Positions 33,505 to 44,150 are shown, numbered from the stretch's first letter. The stretch is DNA of 64,000 nt from Sphingomonas sp. (GCF_024508665.1 NZ_JANINP010000007.1:992001-1056000), one strand, 5' to 3'. Program-made: numbers and translations. The notes: generated by a model not told the origin, from the letters alone.

Positions 33505-34776
33505 ATGCCAAAGTTAGATGGCGGCGATTCGAAGAGTACGCTTTATTGCTCGTTCTGCGGGAAATCGCAGCACGAAGTGAGGAAGCTCATCGCCGGCCCG
33601 ACCGTGTTTATCTGCGACGAGTGCGTGGAGCTCTGCAACGACATCATCCGTGAGGAAACCAAGTCGGCATTGGTCTCCAAGAAGGACGGTGGCGTCCCCA
33701 CGCCGCAGGAAATCTGCGACGTGCTCGACGATTATGTGATCGGCCAGAAGCAGGCCAAGCGCGTGCTCTCGGTCGCGGTGCACAACCATTACAAGCGGCT
33801 CAACCACGGCGCCAAGGGCGCCGATGTCGAGCTCGCCAAGTCGAACATCCTGCTGGTCGGCCCGACCGGGTGCGGCAAGACGTTGCTCGCCCAGACGCTG
33901 GCGCGCATCCTCGACGTGCCGTTCACCATGGCCGATGCGACGACGCTGACGGAGGCCGGCTATGTCGGCGAGGATGTCGAGAACATCATCCTCAAGCTGC
34001 TCCAGGCCTCCGACTATAATGTCGAGCGGGCGCAGCGCGGCATCGTCTATATCGACGAGATCGACAAGATCAGCCGCAAGGCGGAGAATCCCTCGATCAC
34101 CCGCGACGTGTCGGGCGAAGGCGTGCAGCAGGCGCTGCTCAAGCTGATGGAAGGCACGACCGCGAGCGTCCCGCCGCAGGGCGGCCGCAAGCATCCGCAG
34201 CAGGAATTCCTCCAGGTCGACACGACCAACATCCTGTTCATCTGCGGCGGCGCCTTCTCGGGACTCGAGAAGATCATCGGCGACCGCCTGCAGGGCAAGT
34301 CGATCGGGTTCGGCGCGCATGTCGCCGCGCCCGACGAGCGCCGCACCGGCGAAGTGCTGAAATCGGTCGAGCCCGAGGATCTGCTGAAGTTCGGCCTGAT
34401 CCCCGAATTCGTCGGCCGCCTGCCGGTGATCGCGACGCTCGAGGACCTCGACGAGGTGGCCCTGGTCAAGATCCTGGCCGAGCCGAAAAACGCCTTGGTC
34501 AAACAGTATCAGAAGCTGTTCGACATGGAGGACGTGAAGCTCGGCTTCACCGACGACGCGCTGTCGACGGTCGCGCGCAAGGCGATCGATCGCAAGACCG
34601 GCGCGCGGGGTCTGCGTTCGATCCTGGAGGGCATTCTCCTCGACACGATGTTCGACCTGCCCGGCATGGACGGCGTAGACGAAGTGATGATCGACAAGGA
34701 CGTGGTCGAGGGCCGCAAGGACCCGATCCGCGTCTATGCCAAGAAGGAAAAGGAAAAGGCTGGCGACGCCGCCTGA
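33505..34776 (+). CDS. clpX: ATP-dependent Clp protease ATPase subunit
   Basis: 423-residue AAA+ unfoldase that feeds ClpP. N-terminal zinc-binding domain with Cys15, Cys18, Cys37 and Cys40 (CSFC; CDEC). Walker A GPTGCGKT at 119-126, Walker B IVYIDEIDKI, and the pore and ClpP-binding elements: GYVGEDVEN, the IGF-type loop in KSIGFGAHV, and sensor-2 TGARGLRSILE. Start with GAGGTGA upstream. A rho-independent terminator follows directly, so the transcript ends here. Confidence 0.97.
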   Translation: MPKLDGGDSKSTLYCSFCGKSQHEVRKLIAGPTVFICDECVELCNDIIREETKSALVSKKDGGVPTPQEICDVLDDYVIGQKQAKRVLSVAVHNHYKRLNHGAKGADVELAKSNILLVGPTGCGKTLLAQTLARILDVPFTMADATTLTEAGYVGEDVENIILKLLQASDYNVERAQRGIVYIDEIDKISRKAENPSITRDVSGEGVQQALLKLMEGTTASVPPQGGRKHPQQEFLQVDTTNILFICGGAFSGLEKIIGDRLQGKSIGFGAHVAAPDERRTGEVLKSVEPEDLLKFGLIPEFVGRLPVIATLEDLDEVALVKILAEPKNALVKQYQKLFDMEDVKLGFTDDALSTVARKAIDRKTGARGLRSILEGILLDTMFDLPGMDGVDEVMIDKDVVEGRKDPIRVYAKKEKEKAGDAA

Positions 34777-34804
34777 TCCGGATTTCCGATGGTGATATAA
34801 GATA

Positions 34805-34837
34805 CGGGCGCCGATCGTTTCGACCGGCGCCCGTTTT
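34805..34837 (+). terminator. Rho-independent terminator of clpX
   Basis: CGGGCGCC and GGCGCCCG form a GC stem (34805-34833), followed by TTTT at 34834-34837, 29 bp after the clpX stop. Confidence 0.85.
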
Positions 34838-34851
34838 CGTTGGAGGGGGCG

Positions 34852-35097
34852 ATGCTCGAACTGAGACCGAATTGCGAATGCTGCGGCCACGACTTGCCGC
34901 CCGACAGCCCCGACGCACGCATCTGCACGTTCGAATGCACTTTTTGCGCGGATTGCGCCGAAGGCGTGCTCGGTGGCGCCTGTCCCAATTGCGGCGGTAA
35001 CTTCGCGGCCCGGCCGATCCGTCCGGCGGCGATGCTCGCACGCTATCCAGCGTCGACCAAGCGGGTGTTCAAACCCGACGGGTGCAAGGCGGCATGA
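34852..35097 (+). CDS. DUF1272 cysteine-rich protein
   Basis: 81-residue small protein of the DUF1272 family with nine Cys: C8, C10, C11, C25, C29, C32, C35, C44 and C47, in MLELRPNCECCGHDLPPDSP, CTFECTFCADCAEG and CPNCGG. The spacing suggests two zinc sites. Family function is not established. GGAGGGG precedes ATG 34852. Its stop overlaps the start of the next gene (ATGA), which encodes an N-acetyltransferase. Confidence 0.88.
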   Translation: MLELRPNCECCGHDLPPDSPDARICTFECTFCADCAEGVLGGACPNCGGNFAARPIRPAAMLARYPASTKRVFKPDGCKAA

Positions 35098-35675
35098 TCC
35101 GAGTCGCGACCCGGGCGGATCGTGACGCCGTCGCCGTGACGCTCGCGCGCGCCTTCGCCGATGACCCGGCGACCTCGTACATCTTTCCAGACCGCGCCGA
35201 TCGCGTGAAGCGGCTGCCGCGCATGTTCCGGCTGATCTTCGACGAGGATGCGGGCGGCATGCCGCTCGTCACCGGGAGCGGCGAGGCGGCGACCTTGTGG
35301 CGCCGCCCGGGACAGGCCGAGATCGGCAAGCTCGAGATGCTCAAGCAATTATTCCCGTTGATCGGCGCGTTCGGGTCGTCGCTGGCGCGCGCGATGCGTG
35401 TGGGCGATGCGATCGACGCGCATCATCCTTCGGGGACCTATTGGTATCTGCATATTGCCGGGGTCGATCCCGCGCACCAGGGCAGGGGCCTGGGCTCGGC
35501 GTCGATCCGTCAGGGGCTCGCCAAGGCGCGCGAGGACGGTGTGCCGGCGTTCCTCGAGACCGCGACCCCGCGCAATGTCAGCCTCTACCAGTCGCTGGGG
35601 TTCGAGGTGATCGACGAATGGGATGTGCCCAAAGGTGGGCCGCATTTTTGGTCGATGCTGAATCCGAGGCCATAA
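35094..35675 (+). CDS. GNAT family N-acetyltransferase
   Basis: 193 residues. The N-terminal strand-helix IRVATRADRDAVAVTLARAFADDPATSYIFPD is typical of GNAT proteins near the AMP-acetyltransferase/YesJ type. The acetyl-CoA-binding motif is WYLHIAGVDPAHQGRGLGSASIRQGLAKAR (Q/R-x-x-G-x-G loop HQGRGLGS, about 126-133), followed by FLETATPRNVSLYQSLGFEVI. The acceptor is unknown. It overlaps the DUF1272 gene by four bases, so the two are expressed together. Confidence 0.9.
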   Translation: MIRVATRADRDAVAVTLARAFADDPATSYIFPDRADRVKRLPRMFRLIFDEDAGGMPLVTGSGEAATLWRRPGQAEIGKLEMLKQLFPLIGAFGSSLARAMRVGDAIDAHHPSGTYWYLHIAGVDPAHQGRGLGSASIRQGLAKAREDGVPAFLETATPRNVSLYQSLGFEVIDEWDVPKGGPHFWSMLNPRP

Positions 35676-35692
35676 GGCGCATCGCGCATCCT

Positions 35693-35802
35693 GCCGTCAT
35701 CCCCGCGCAAGCGGGGACCCATCTCCGGCAGGAGCCCCAGATACGACCGGCTGTATGGGGGAGGGTTTTGGAGCTGGGTCCCCGCTTGCGCGGGGATGAC
35801 GG
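35693..35802. repeat. REP-like hairpin pair (BIME)
   Basis: CCGTCATCCCCGCGCAAGCG and the inverted partner CGCTTGCGCGGGGATGACGG at the two ends, with about 60 bp between. It lies in the convergent gap between the acetyltransferase and the ICMT-like gene. Confidence 0.85.
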
Positions 35803-35815
35803 TTTGACGACGCGT

Positions 35816-36430
35816 TCAAAAAACTCCCGGCACGAACCGTTTCACCCGCGCCGCATAATCGTCATACGCCGCGCCGAATTGCGCCCTGAGCAGGCGCTCC
35901 TCGTGCGCGACCCGCATCCAGGTGCCGAGCGCATAAAGCGGTATGCCGACGATCAGGTTGCGCGTGTGGCCGAACGCGATCGCCATCGCGATCATGAAAC
36001 CGAACAGCGCGACATAGATCGGATTACGGACGACCGCGAAAGGCCCCGACTGGACCAAAGTGTGATCGGCGCGCGTCCGCGCGACCAATGCCCAATTCTT
36101 GCCCATCGCATAGGACGAGGCGTCGAACAGCCACACCGCGCCGAGCATCAGCGCCAATACGACCACGGCCTCGACGATCGCCATGGCGGATAACGGATCG
36201 AGCTCGACCTGCACCGGGCCAAAGCCCACAATGCCGATGCCGATCCCCTGGACCACGATCCAGAGCCAGGTGATCGAGGCGCGCTGCGACAAGGGGGCGG
36301 TCCCGGCTTTTGCCGCGCGATGCCGTGCCGCCATCAATGCGACGAAAAAGGCCAGGAAACCGACCATGATCGCGGCGAGGCCGGGCAGGGCGACGGCGTC
36401 GTTCGGGAAAGCGTGCTGCATCGCCCGCAT
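35816..36430 (-). CDS. Isoprenylcysteine carboxyl methyltransferase-like membrane protein
   Basis: 204 residues with about five membrane helices. The C-terminal half has the PEMT/ICMT signature: SGPFAVVRNPIYVALFGFMIAMAIAFG and, at the end, VAHEERLLRAQFGAAYDDYAARVKRFVPG, which binds S-adenosylmethionine. Bacterial members methylate small lipophilic acceptors that are mostly unknown; true isoprenylcysteine is not expected. The start is uncertain: ATG 36430 or 36421, neither with a strong ribosome site. It points toward the hairpin pair downstream and lies just beyond the end of the aminopeptidase gene. Confidence 0.82.
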   Translation of the reverse strand: MRAMQHAFPNDAVALPGLAAIMVGFLAFFVALMAARHRAAKAGTAPLSQRASITWLWIVVQGIGIGIVGFGPVQVELDPLSAMAIVEAVVVLALMLGAVWLFDASSYAMGKNWALVARTRADHTLVQSGPFAVVRNPIYVALFGFMIAMAIAFGHTRNLIVGIPLYALGTWMRVAHEERLLRAQFGAAYDDYAARVKRFVPGVF

Positions 36431-36462
36431 TATGCTCGAAGCGTATTAGGTGCGCAATACAC

Positions 36463-38254
36463 TTATTGGCGTTTTCGCAAGCCTGCCTGATAATCCTCGA
36501 CCGCGCGCGACCTTTTGAGCACGCGCGCATAGGGATCGACCACGACATGGGCGCCCGCTGACACGTCGATCGTCGCGGTGCCGTCGGGCATGTCGACCTT
36601 CATCAGCCGGTCGTCGACCAGCACTTCGATCGGCATCGGGAAGGGGAGCTTGTCGGGCGTCAGCCAGAACAGGTTGAGCTTGTCGTCGCTCCGCGCCTCG
36701 ACAAGTTCGGGCAGGTCGGCCTTGCGCAGATAGATGTCGAAGAACCAGTCTAGATTCTTGCCGGTGACCTTGCGGACATTGTCTTCATATTCCCGGGTCG
36801 AGCCGAAGCGCGGCGTGAAATTGCCGGGTTTGGGATCGGGGCGGCCATAGACTTCAAGGCGCGTGACGTCCCAGAATGCCTTGTCGCCGATCAGCCAGCG
36901 CAGGGTGTGGAGCATCCACGCGCCCTTGTAATAGATATCGCCGCCGGGGCCGCCCTTGCTCGGCTCGTACACCTCCTCCTCGGTGATCCAGCGGCCGCGC
37001 GTGATCGGCACGGCGTCGACGATCTTGTTGCGCTGATCGTCCATCATCGTCGCATAGCGGGCGTAGCCTTCGCGCCACAGGCCATAGGCGGGCTGCATAT
37101 ATTCGCCATAGCCTTCGTGGATCCAGTAATCGTCCCAATTGGCGGCAGTCACCTGGTTGCCGAACCACTCATGGCTGAATTCGTGCTGGAACAGCCAGTC
37201 GAAGCCTTCCGGCGCCTTTTTGTAGGCGTTGCCGTACGCGTTGATCGTCTGATGCTCCATGCCGAGATGCGGCGTTTCGACCACGCCGACCTTCTCGTCG
37301 CCGAACGGGTAGGGGCCGACATTGCTTTCGAAGAAATCGAGCGTCGGCGCGAATTCGGCGAACAGCTTCTTCGCCTGGTCCTCTTCGCCCGGCAGATACC
37401 AGTAGAACATCGGAATGGTGTTGCCGAAGCGGCTCTTGTACTCGCCCGAAATGACCTCGTAGGGCGCCACGTTGAGCGCGATCGCATAGGTGTTGGGATG
37501 CTTGATTTCCCAGTTCCACGTCTCGCGGCCGTCGGCCCCGGTGTCGATGCCCTTGAACACGCCGTTGGACGGGGCCTTGAGCCCCTTGGGAACGGTGATG
37601 TGCAGCGCGACCTTGCCAGGCTCGCCTTCCGGAAAGTCGAAGCACGGCCACAATATGTCGCAGCCATAGCCTTCGCTCGTGGTGGCGAACCACAGCCGGC
37701 CGTCCTTGGTCTTCGACCAGACCACGCCATCGTCCCACGGCGCGTTGACCGCGACATGCGGCACGCCGCCATAGGAAATCGTCGCCGTGACGCGTTCGCC
37801 CGCGGCATAGGTCCGTGGGAGCTTGATCGTCAGGCGCCCATCAGGATTGCTCCAGTCGCTCGCGGCCAGCTTTTTCCCGTCGATCGCGATCGCGCTCGGT
37901 CCCAGGTTCTTGTCGAGATCGATCACCAATTTGTCGGCCGGCGCCTTGGGCGTGAAACTTTCCACCGCAACCGCCTTGAGTTGCTCGGTTTCCGGCAGCA
38001 CCTCGAACGACAGATCGGCGCTGTCGAACTGCATTTTCGCCTGGTCGGGATCGACCGGCCCACCCGATCGCTGGGTCTGCGCGGTCAGCGGCGGCTCGCC
38101 TTTCTTGGGCAGGCTGGCCGCGCCGGCGGTGGCGGCGGCGATCAGGCTTATCCCCACCAATCCGGCCGCGAAAAGGCCTGGGAGATTGATGGAACGCTCA
38201 CGCTTCCCATATAGAAAGACAAAAGCGCCCCGGTTGGGCGCCCCCGGAGTATCC

Positions 38255-38256
<2 letters not shown>
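36463..38256 (-). CDS. M1 family (aminopeptidase N-like) zinc metallopeptidase
   Basis: About 597 residues if begun at ATG 38256. A hydrophobic signal segment lies at about 24-48 (LPGLFAAGLVGISLIAAATAGAAS), so the protein is probably periplasmic or lipid-side anchored. The N-terminal beta domain leads to the substrate motif LGMEHQTINAYGN, and the zinc site is HEFSHEWFGN (His358, Glu359, His362) with the third ligand Glu in WIHEGYGEYMQ, the M1 HExxH-18-E pattern. This start overlaps the lon start on the other strand (shared CATG), which would place each promoter inside the other gene. Because a likely lon promoter also lies at 38186-38215, the true start may be further inside, at a TTG/GTG near 38160. 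The enzyme should remove N-terminal residues from peptides. Confidence 0.9.
38186..38215 (+). promoter_or_regulatory. lon: Candidate lon promoter, heat-shock-like
   Basis: TTGATG (38186-38191) and CCCATATA (38206-38213) are 14 bp apart, near the RpoH (sigma-32) pattern CTTGAA-N13-15-CCCCATNT. Read as a sigma-70 promoter it gives TATAGA at 38210-38215 with an 18-bp spacer. Transcription would start near 38222, about 33 nt before the lon ATG. A GC hairpin (38225-38240) lies in the leader. Confidence 0.5.
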
Positions 38257-40651
<2,395 letters not shown>

Positions 40652-40672
40652 GCGTTTGCAGCTACGCTTAGA

Positions 40673-40806
40673 CGGTGCCGCCCTCCGCAGCCATTCCAAC
40701 GATGCTGCGCATCGCCGGAACCTTGGGGCTGCTCCGCCCGCTCCCCCGCCCGGCCACCCATAGAATATCCTGTTGGGTGGCCGGGCGGGGGAGCGGGCCG
40801 GCACCG
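40673..40806. other. Highly foldable 134-bp element between lon and hupB
   Basis: An outer stem CGGTGCCG (40673-40680)/CGGCACCG (40799-40806) encloses two further stems. One is GCAGCC (40687-40692)/GGCTGC (40727-40732), with the small GATG/CATC hairpin inside (40701-40713). The other is a perfect 25-bp stem, 40736-40760 with 40774-40798, and a 13-nt loop. No coding frame and no U-run follow. It could be an RNA element, an mRNA-stabilising structure or the remains of an inverted repeat. Confidence 0.7.
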
Positions 40807-40811
40807 CAACA

Positions 40812-40850
40812 GTTTCAGCTCTGCTGAAACCAAGTGACTCGTGCTGAAAC
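40812..40850. promoter_or_regulatory. Spaced GTTTCAGC/GCTGAAAC repeats upstream of hupB
   Basis: A perfect palindrome GTTTCAGC-TCT-GCTGAAAC (40812-40830) is followed by another GCTGAAAC at 40843-40850, exactly 20 bp from the previous one (two helical turns). This looks like a protein-binding array; the binder is unknown. The hupB promoter candidate is about 65 bp downstream. Confidence 0.45.
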
Positions 40851-40914
40851 GGGACGCGACGAAACCATCCGCCGCAAATTCGATCGTTACGGTCGGGTTT
40901 GGGGCGGATTTGTT

Positions 40915-40943
40915 TTGACTCGTTCCCCCGGAGCGGCGTTACT
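40915..40943 (+). promoter_or_regulatory. hupB: Candidate hupB promoter
   Basis: TTGACT (40915-40920), 17-bp spacer, GTTACT (40938-40943). The -35 box is good, the -10 box weak. The leader would be about 70 nt and contains a GGCC-TCG-GGCC hairpin. Confidence 0.45.
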
Positions 40944-41020
40944 GCGCGCCCGGCCTCGGGCCGCGAGTCTTATTCCAGTAGCAAACGTGTAACGCACTCT
41001 AAACGGGGGTTTCGAGGACG

Positions 41021-41293
41021 ATGAACAAGCAGGAGCTGATCAGCGCCGTTGCCGACACGGCAGGCCTCAGCAAAGGCGATGCCAGCAAGGCCGTGGAAGC
41101 CGTTTTCGACGTGATCGGGGGCGCGCTCAAGAAGGGCGACGAGGTTCGCCTGGTCGGTTTCGGCACTTTCTCGGTTTCGAAGCGCAAGGCGTCGACCGGC
41201 CGCAATCCCCGCACCGGCGAGCCGATGACGATCAAGGCGTCGACCCAGCCCAAGTTCAAGGCCGGCAAGGGTCTGAAGGATTCGGTCAACTGA
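41021..41293 (+). CDS. hupB: HU family DNA-binding protein
   Basis: 90-residue nucleoid protein that bends and compacts DNA as a dimer. MNKQELISAVADTAGLSKGDASKAVEAVFDVI is the helical dimer part; VRLVGFGTFSVSKRKASTGRNPRTGEPMTI is the arm with the conserved GRNPxTG; the C-terminal helix part is KFKAGKGLKDSVN. GAGGACG lies directly before the ATG. It is the conserved neighbour of lon and ends with a good terminator, so it is a single-gene unit. Confidence 0.96.
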   Translation: MNKQELISAVADTAGLSKGDASKAVEAVFDVIGGALKKGDEVRLVGFGTFSVSKRKASTGRNPRTGEPMTIKASTQPKFKAGKGLKDSVN

Positions 41294-41356
41294 TCGCCGA
41301 CCGGCCCTTTCGGGGGCTGGACAAGATCACGGGGATCGTCTTAAGGCGATGACAAC

Positions 41357-41388
41357 GGGGCGGCGCTAAACGTCGCCCCCTTCCTTTT
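41357..41388 (+). terminator. Rho-independent terminator after hupB
   Basis: GGGGCGGCG (41357-41365), loop CTAAA, CGTCGCCCC (41371-41379), then a T-rich tail to 41388. It is 63 bp after the hupB stop. Confidence 0.8.
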
Positions 41389-41413
41389 GCGATGCCGGGA
41401 TCGGCTCGCGATC

Positions 41414-41488
41414 GGGCGCGTAGCTCAGCGGTAGAGCACACCCTTCACACGGGTGGGGTCACAGGTTCAATCCCTGTCGCGCCCACCA
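41414..41488 (+). tRNA. tRNA-Val (CAC)
   Basis: Acceptor GGGCGCG (41414-41420) pairs with CGCGCCC (41478-41484). Anticodon arm CACCC-TTCACAC-GGGTG gives anticodon CAC. T-loop GGTTCAATCC is present and CCA is encoded at 41486-41488. Confidence 0.97.
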
Positions 41489-41547
41489 TCGCTTTCGGCG
41501 ATTGGTCGGAAGAGCGGCCCTGCGGGTCCCTTTTTCGGTGTCGCCGA

Positions 41548-42276
41548 TCAAATCTCGGCGACAGGGTCGACCGTAGTGCCCGCGGCCTTACGTTCCGAGT
41601 AGCGATCGACCAACTGCGCCGTGTGCGGACGCAGCAAGATCGTGAAGCGGACCAGTTCCTCCATCACGTCGACGATGCGATCGTAATAGCTGGAGGGCCT
41701 CATCCTGCCCGCTTCGTCAAATTCCTTATAGGCCATAGCGACCGAGGATTGGTTGGGGATGGTGTACATCCGCATCCATCGTCCCAATAACCGCATCGTG
41801 TTGACCGCGTTGAACGATTGCGATCCGCCGGAGACCTGCATCACCGCGAGGGTGCGCCCCTGAGTGGGACGCATGCCCTTCGACTCGAGCGGCAGGTGGT
41901 CGATCTGCGCCTTCATGATGCCGGTGATCTGGCCGTGCCGTTCGGGGCTGCACCAGACATGACCTTCCGACCATAGCGACAATTCGCGTAGCTCGTTGAC
42001 TGCGGGATGATCGTCGCCGGGTATTTGATCAGGCAGCGGGAGATCGGAAGGATCGAATATCCGCGTCTCGGCGCCGAAGAATCGCAACAGGCGTGCCGCT
42101 TCTTCGGTGGCCAGCCTGGAAAAGGAACGCTCGCGCAGCGACCCGTAGAGCAGCAGGATGCGCGGGGCAGGCTCGTCGGGGCCGAGTCCGACGGCGGGAC
42201 GCCGATGAGCGAAACGCTGATCGAGCGCCGGGAGAAGATCGGGCTCGGGGAGCGGGCGAACGCGGTTGATCGTCAT
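41548..42276 (-). CDS. arsH: Arsenical resistance protein ArsH (NADPH-dependent flavoprotein)
   Basis: 242 residues of the NADPH-dependent FMN reductase fold. ArsH oxidises organic trivalent arsenicals and reduces quinones or Fe(III). Diagnostic parts: the FMN-binding phosphate loop ILLLYGSLRERSFSRLATEEAARLL (about 40-64), WCSPERHGQITGIMKAQIDHLPL (about 108-130) and GGSQSFNAVNTMRLLGRWMRM. The start at 42276 overlaps the acr3 stop (ATGA), so it is the last gene of the arsR-arsC-acr3-arsH operon. In the same frame the open sequence runs on upstream through acr3, but that part is not coding. Confidence 0.94.
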   Translation of the reverse strand: MTINRVRPLPEPDLLPALDQRFAHRRPAVGLGPDEPAPRILLLYGSLRERSFSRLATEEAARLLRFFGAETRIFDPSDLPLPDQIPGDDHPAVNELRELSLWSEGHVWCSPERHGQITGIMKAQIDHLPLESKGMRPTQGRTLAVMQVSGGSQSFNAVNTMRLLGRWMRMYTIPNQSSVAMAYKEFDEAGRMRPSSYYDRIVDVMEELVRFTILLRPHTAQLVDRYSERKAAGTTVDPVAEI

Positions 42277-43355
42277 GCCGAGCTCGCTTCGTACCAGGTG
42301 CGGGTCCGCTTCACGATCGCAACCACCGAGAGCATGACCGGAACTTCGACCAGCACGCCGACGACGGTCGCCAGGGCGGCACCGGATGTGAGGCCGAACA
42401 GCGAAATCGCGGCAGCCACCGCCAGCTCGAAGAAATTGGACGCGCCGATCAGCGCTGCCGGTGCGGCAACGCACCACGCGACGCCGAATTGGCGCGATAG
42501 CCAATAGGCCAGACCGGCGTTCAGATAGACCTGGATCAGGATCGGCACCGCGATCAGCGCAATGACCAGCGGCTGGGCGAGGATCTGCTGCCCCTGGAAG
42601 CCAAACAGCAGCACAAGCGTCGCCAGCAATGCCGACAAGGACACCGGGCCGATCGCCTTGAGGAATCGGTCGAGCGCTGCCTGTCCGCCAGAGGCCAGCA
42701 ATGCGCGGCGAATCACCTGCGCCACGATGACCGGGACGACGATATAGAGGATTACCGACAGCAACAGCGTATTCCACGGCACGCTGACCGAGGCGACGCC
42801 GAGCAGCAACGCGACCAAGGGCGCGAACAGGAACACCATCAGCACGTCGTTCAACGCGACCTGGCTGAGCGTGTAATTGGGCTCGCCGTCGCACAGGTTG
42901 GACCAGACGAACACCATTGCGGTGCAGGGCGCGGCCGCCAGCAGGATCAGTCCGGCGATGTAGGACGGGATCGCGCCGGCCGGGAGCAGGGGCGCGAACA
43001 GCCAGCCGAGAAACACCGTCCCAAGCGCCGCCATCGAAAAGGGCTTCACTGCCCAATTGATGAACAAGGTGACCCCGACGCCTTTCCAGTGCCGCCGAAC
43101 CGAGCCCAGCGAGCCGAAGTCGATCTTGAGCAGCATCGGGATGATCATCAGCCAGATGAGGACGGCGACGACCAGATTGACCTTGGCCACTTCCATCGCG
43201 GCAATCGTGCCGAACAGGCCGGGAAGGGCATAGCCGAGCGCGATGCCGACAAGGATGCACAGCGCCACCCAGACGCTGAGATAGCGTTCGAAGAAGCCGA
43301 TGCCGGGCCGTGCGCTCGGTGCTGGGGAAGCGGTCGCCATGGTCGTTTCGCTCAT
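42273..43355 (-). CDS. acr3: ACR3 family arsenite efflux permease
   Basis: 360-residue inner-membrane protein with about ten helices that expels arsenite. Family features: LSVWVALCILVGIALGYALPGLFG at the N-terminus, the conserved Cys in LLAAAPCTAMVFVWSNLCDGEPNYTLSQVALND (the Cys required for transport), and WCVAAPAALIGASNFFELAVAAAISLFG near the C-terminus. Both ends overlap the neighbours by four bases (arsC before, arsH after). This is the ACR3 type, not the ArsB type. Confidence 0.95.
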   Translation of the reverse strand: MSETTMATASPAPSARPGIGFFERYLSVWVALCILVGIALGYALPGLFGTIAAMEVAKVNLVVAVLIWLMIIPMLLKIDFGSLGSVRRHWKGVGVTLFINWAVKPFSMAALGTVFLGWLFAPLLPAGAIPSYIAGLILLAAAPCTAMVFVWSNLCDGEPNYTLSQVALNDVLMVFLFAPLVALLLGVASVSVPWNTLLLSVILYIVVPVIVAQVIRRALLASGGQAALDRFLKAIGPVSLSALLATLVLLFGFQGQQILAQPLVIALIAVPILIQVYLNAGLAYWLSRQFGVAWCVAAPAALIGASNFFELAVAAAISLFGLTSGAALATVVGVLVEVPVMLSVVAIVKRTRTWYEASSA

Positions 43356-43780
43356 GGATTCGCGCGCCGGCCGTGCTTATCGACGACCTGCTCGCCGTCC
43401 TCCTTGGCAAAGGCCCCCCGCTGCGGCGTCGGCAGGATATCGAGAACGACTTCGGACGGCCTGCACAGCCGCACGCCAAGCGGCGACACCACCAGCGGAC
43501 GGTTGATCAGGATCGGATGGGCCATCATCGCGTCGACCAGCGCTTCATCCGACAGGCTCGCTTCGCTAAGTCCGAGCTCCGCATAAGGCGTGCCCTTCTC
43601 GCGCAAAATTTGGCGGGGCATCAGTCCCGCACGCTCGATCAGCTGCGACAGCATCGCACGCGAGGGCGGGGTCTTGAGATATTCGATGACGTGCGGCTCG
43701 ATGCCGGCATTGCGGATCATCGCCAGCGTGTTGCGCGATGTGCCGCAATCTGGATTGTGATAGATGATGATGTCGGTCAC
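43352..43780 (-). CDS. arsC: Arsenate reductase (glutaredoxin type)
   Basis: 142-residue enzyme reducing arsenate to arsenite with glutathione and glutaredoxin. The active site is YHNPDCGTSRNTLA with catalytic Cys12; the three arginines around RPLVVSPLGVRLCRPSEVV hold the oxyanion. I used the GTG start at 43780, which overlaps the arsR stop (GTGA) and begins the family's first strand (VTDIIIYHNP). An upstream frame to 43861 would add 27 Arg-rich residues and lies inside arsR. Confidence 0.95.
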   Translation of the reverse strand: MTDIIIYHNPDCGTSRNTLAMIRNAGIEPHVIEYLKTPPSRAMLSQLIERAGLMPRQILREKGTPYAELGLSEASLSDEALVDAMMAHPILINRPLVVSPLGVRLCRPSEVVLDILPTPQRGAFAKEDGEQVVDKHGRRANP

Positions 43781-44130
43781 GCGGCGCCTCCCGCGCCGCA
43801 GCGCCCACGCAGCGCCACGTCCGCCAGCGACGCGCAGATTTCGGGCGATCCGCCGCAACAATCCTCCATCAGATATTCGAGCAGGGCGGTCATCGTCTCG
43901 TATCGCGCCGAGTAGATGATCGATCGCCCCTCGCGGCGGCTGTCGACCAGCCCGGCATGGCCGAGGATGGTGAGATTGGCCGAAAGCGTGTTTGCCGGCA
44001 CGTCCAACCGGCGCGCGATCTCACCGGCTGGAATGCCCTCGTGACCCGCCTGCACCAGCATACGGAACACGGACAAACGGCCTTGATGCGCGAGTGCGGA
44101 GAGGGCTGTGACGGCAATCTTGATTTCCAT
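43777..44130 (-). CDS. arsR: Arsenical-resistance repressor ArsR
   Basis: 117-residue winged-helix repressor. Helix-turn-helix: IPAGEIARRLDVPANTLSANLTILGHAGLV (about 33-62), wing SRREGRSIIYSARYE. The metal site is at the C-terminus: Cys91 and Cys92 (MEDCCGGS) with Cys99, the arrangement of the C-terminal-cysteine ArsR type rather than the ELCVCDL type of E. coli. A palindrome sits three bases before the ATG, and there is no Shine-Dalgarno, so the mRNA may be leaderless. First gene of the operon; arsenite should release it and induce all four genes. Confidence 0.95.
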   Translation of the reverse strand: MEIKIAVTALSALAHQGRLSVFRMLVQAGHEGIPAGEIARRLDVPANTLSANLTILGHAGLVDSRREGRSIIYSARYETMTALLEYLMEDCCGGSPEICASLADVALRGRCGAGGAA

Positions 44131-44150
44131 ATTTCCACGATAGTGGAATT
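44131..44150. promoter_or_regulatory. ArsR operator at the ars operon start
   Basis: ATTTCCAC-GATA-GTGGAATT: perfect 6-bp inverted repeat TTCCAC (44133-44138)/GTGGAA (44143-44148) with a 4-bp centre, directly upstream of the arsR ATG (44130 on the minus strand). AT-rich flanks. Confidence 0.7.

Noticed and set aside
41514..41535. Possible terminator after tRNA-Val (GGCCC/GGGTC with T-run)
   Set aside because: The stem is short and depends on G-T pairs; too weak to list.
42277..43479. Long upstream extension of the arsH frame through acr3
   Set aside because: The extension overlaps acr3, which is a clear permease; arsH starts at 42276 with an ATGA overlap.
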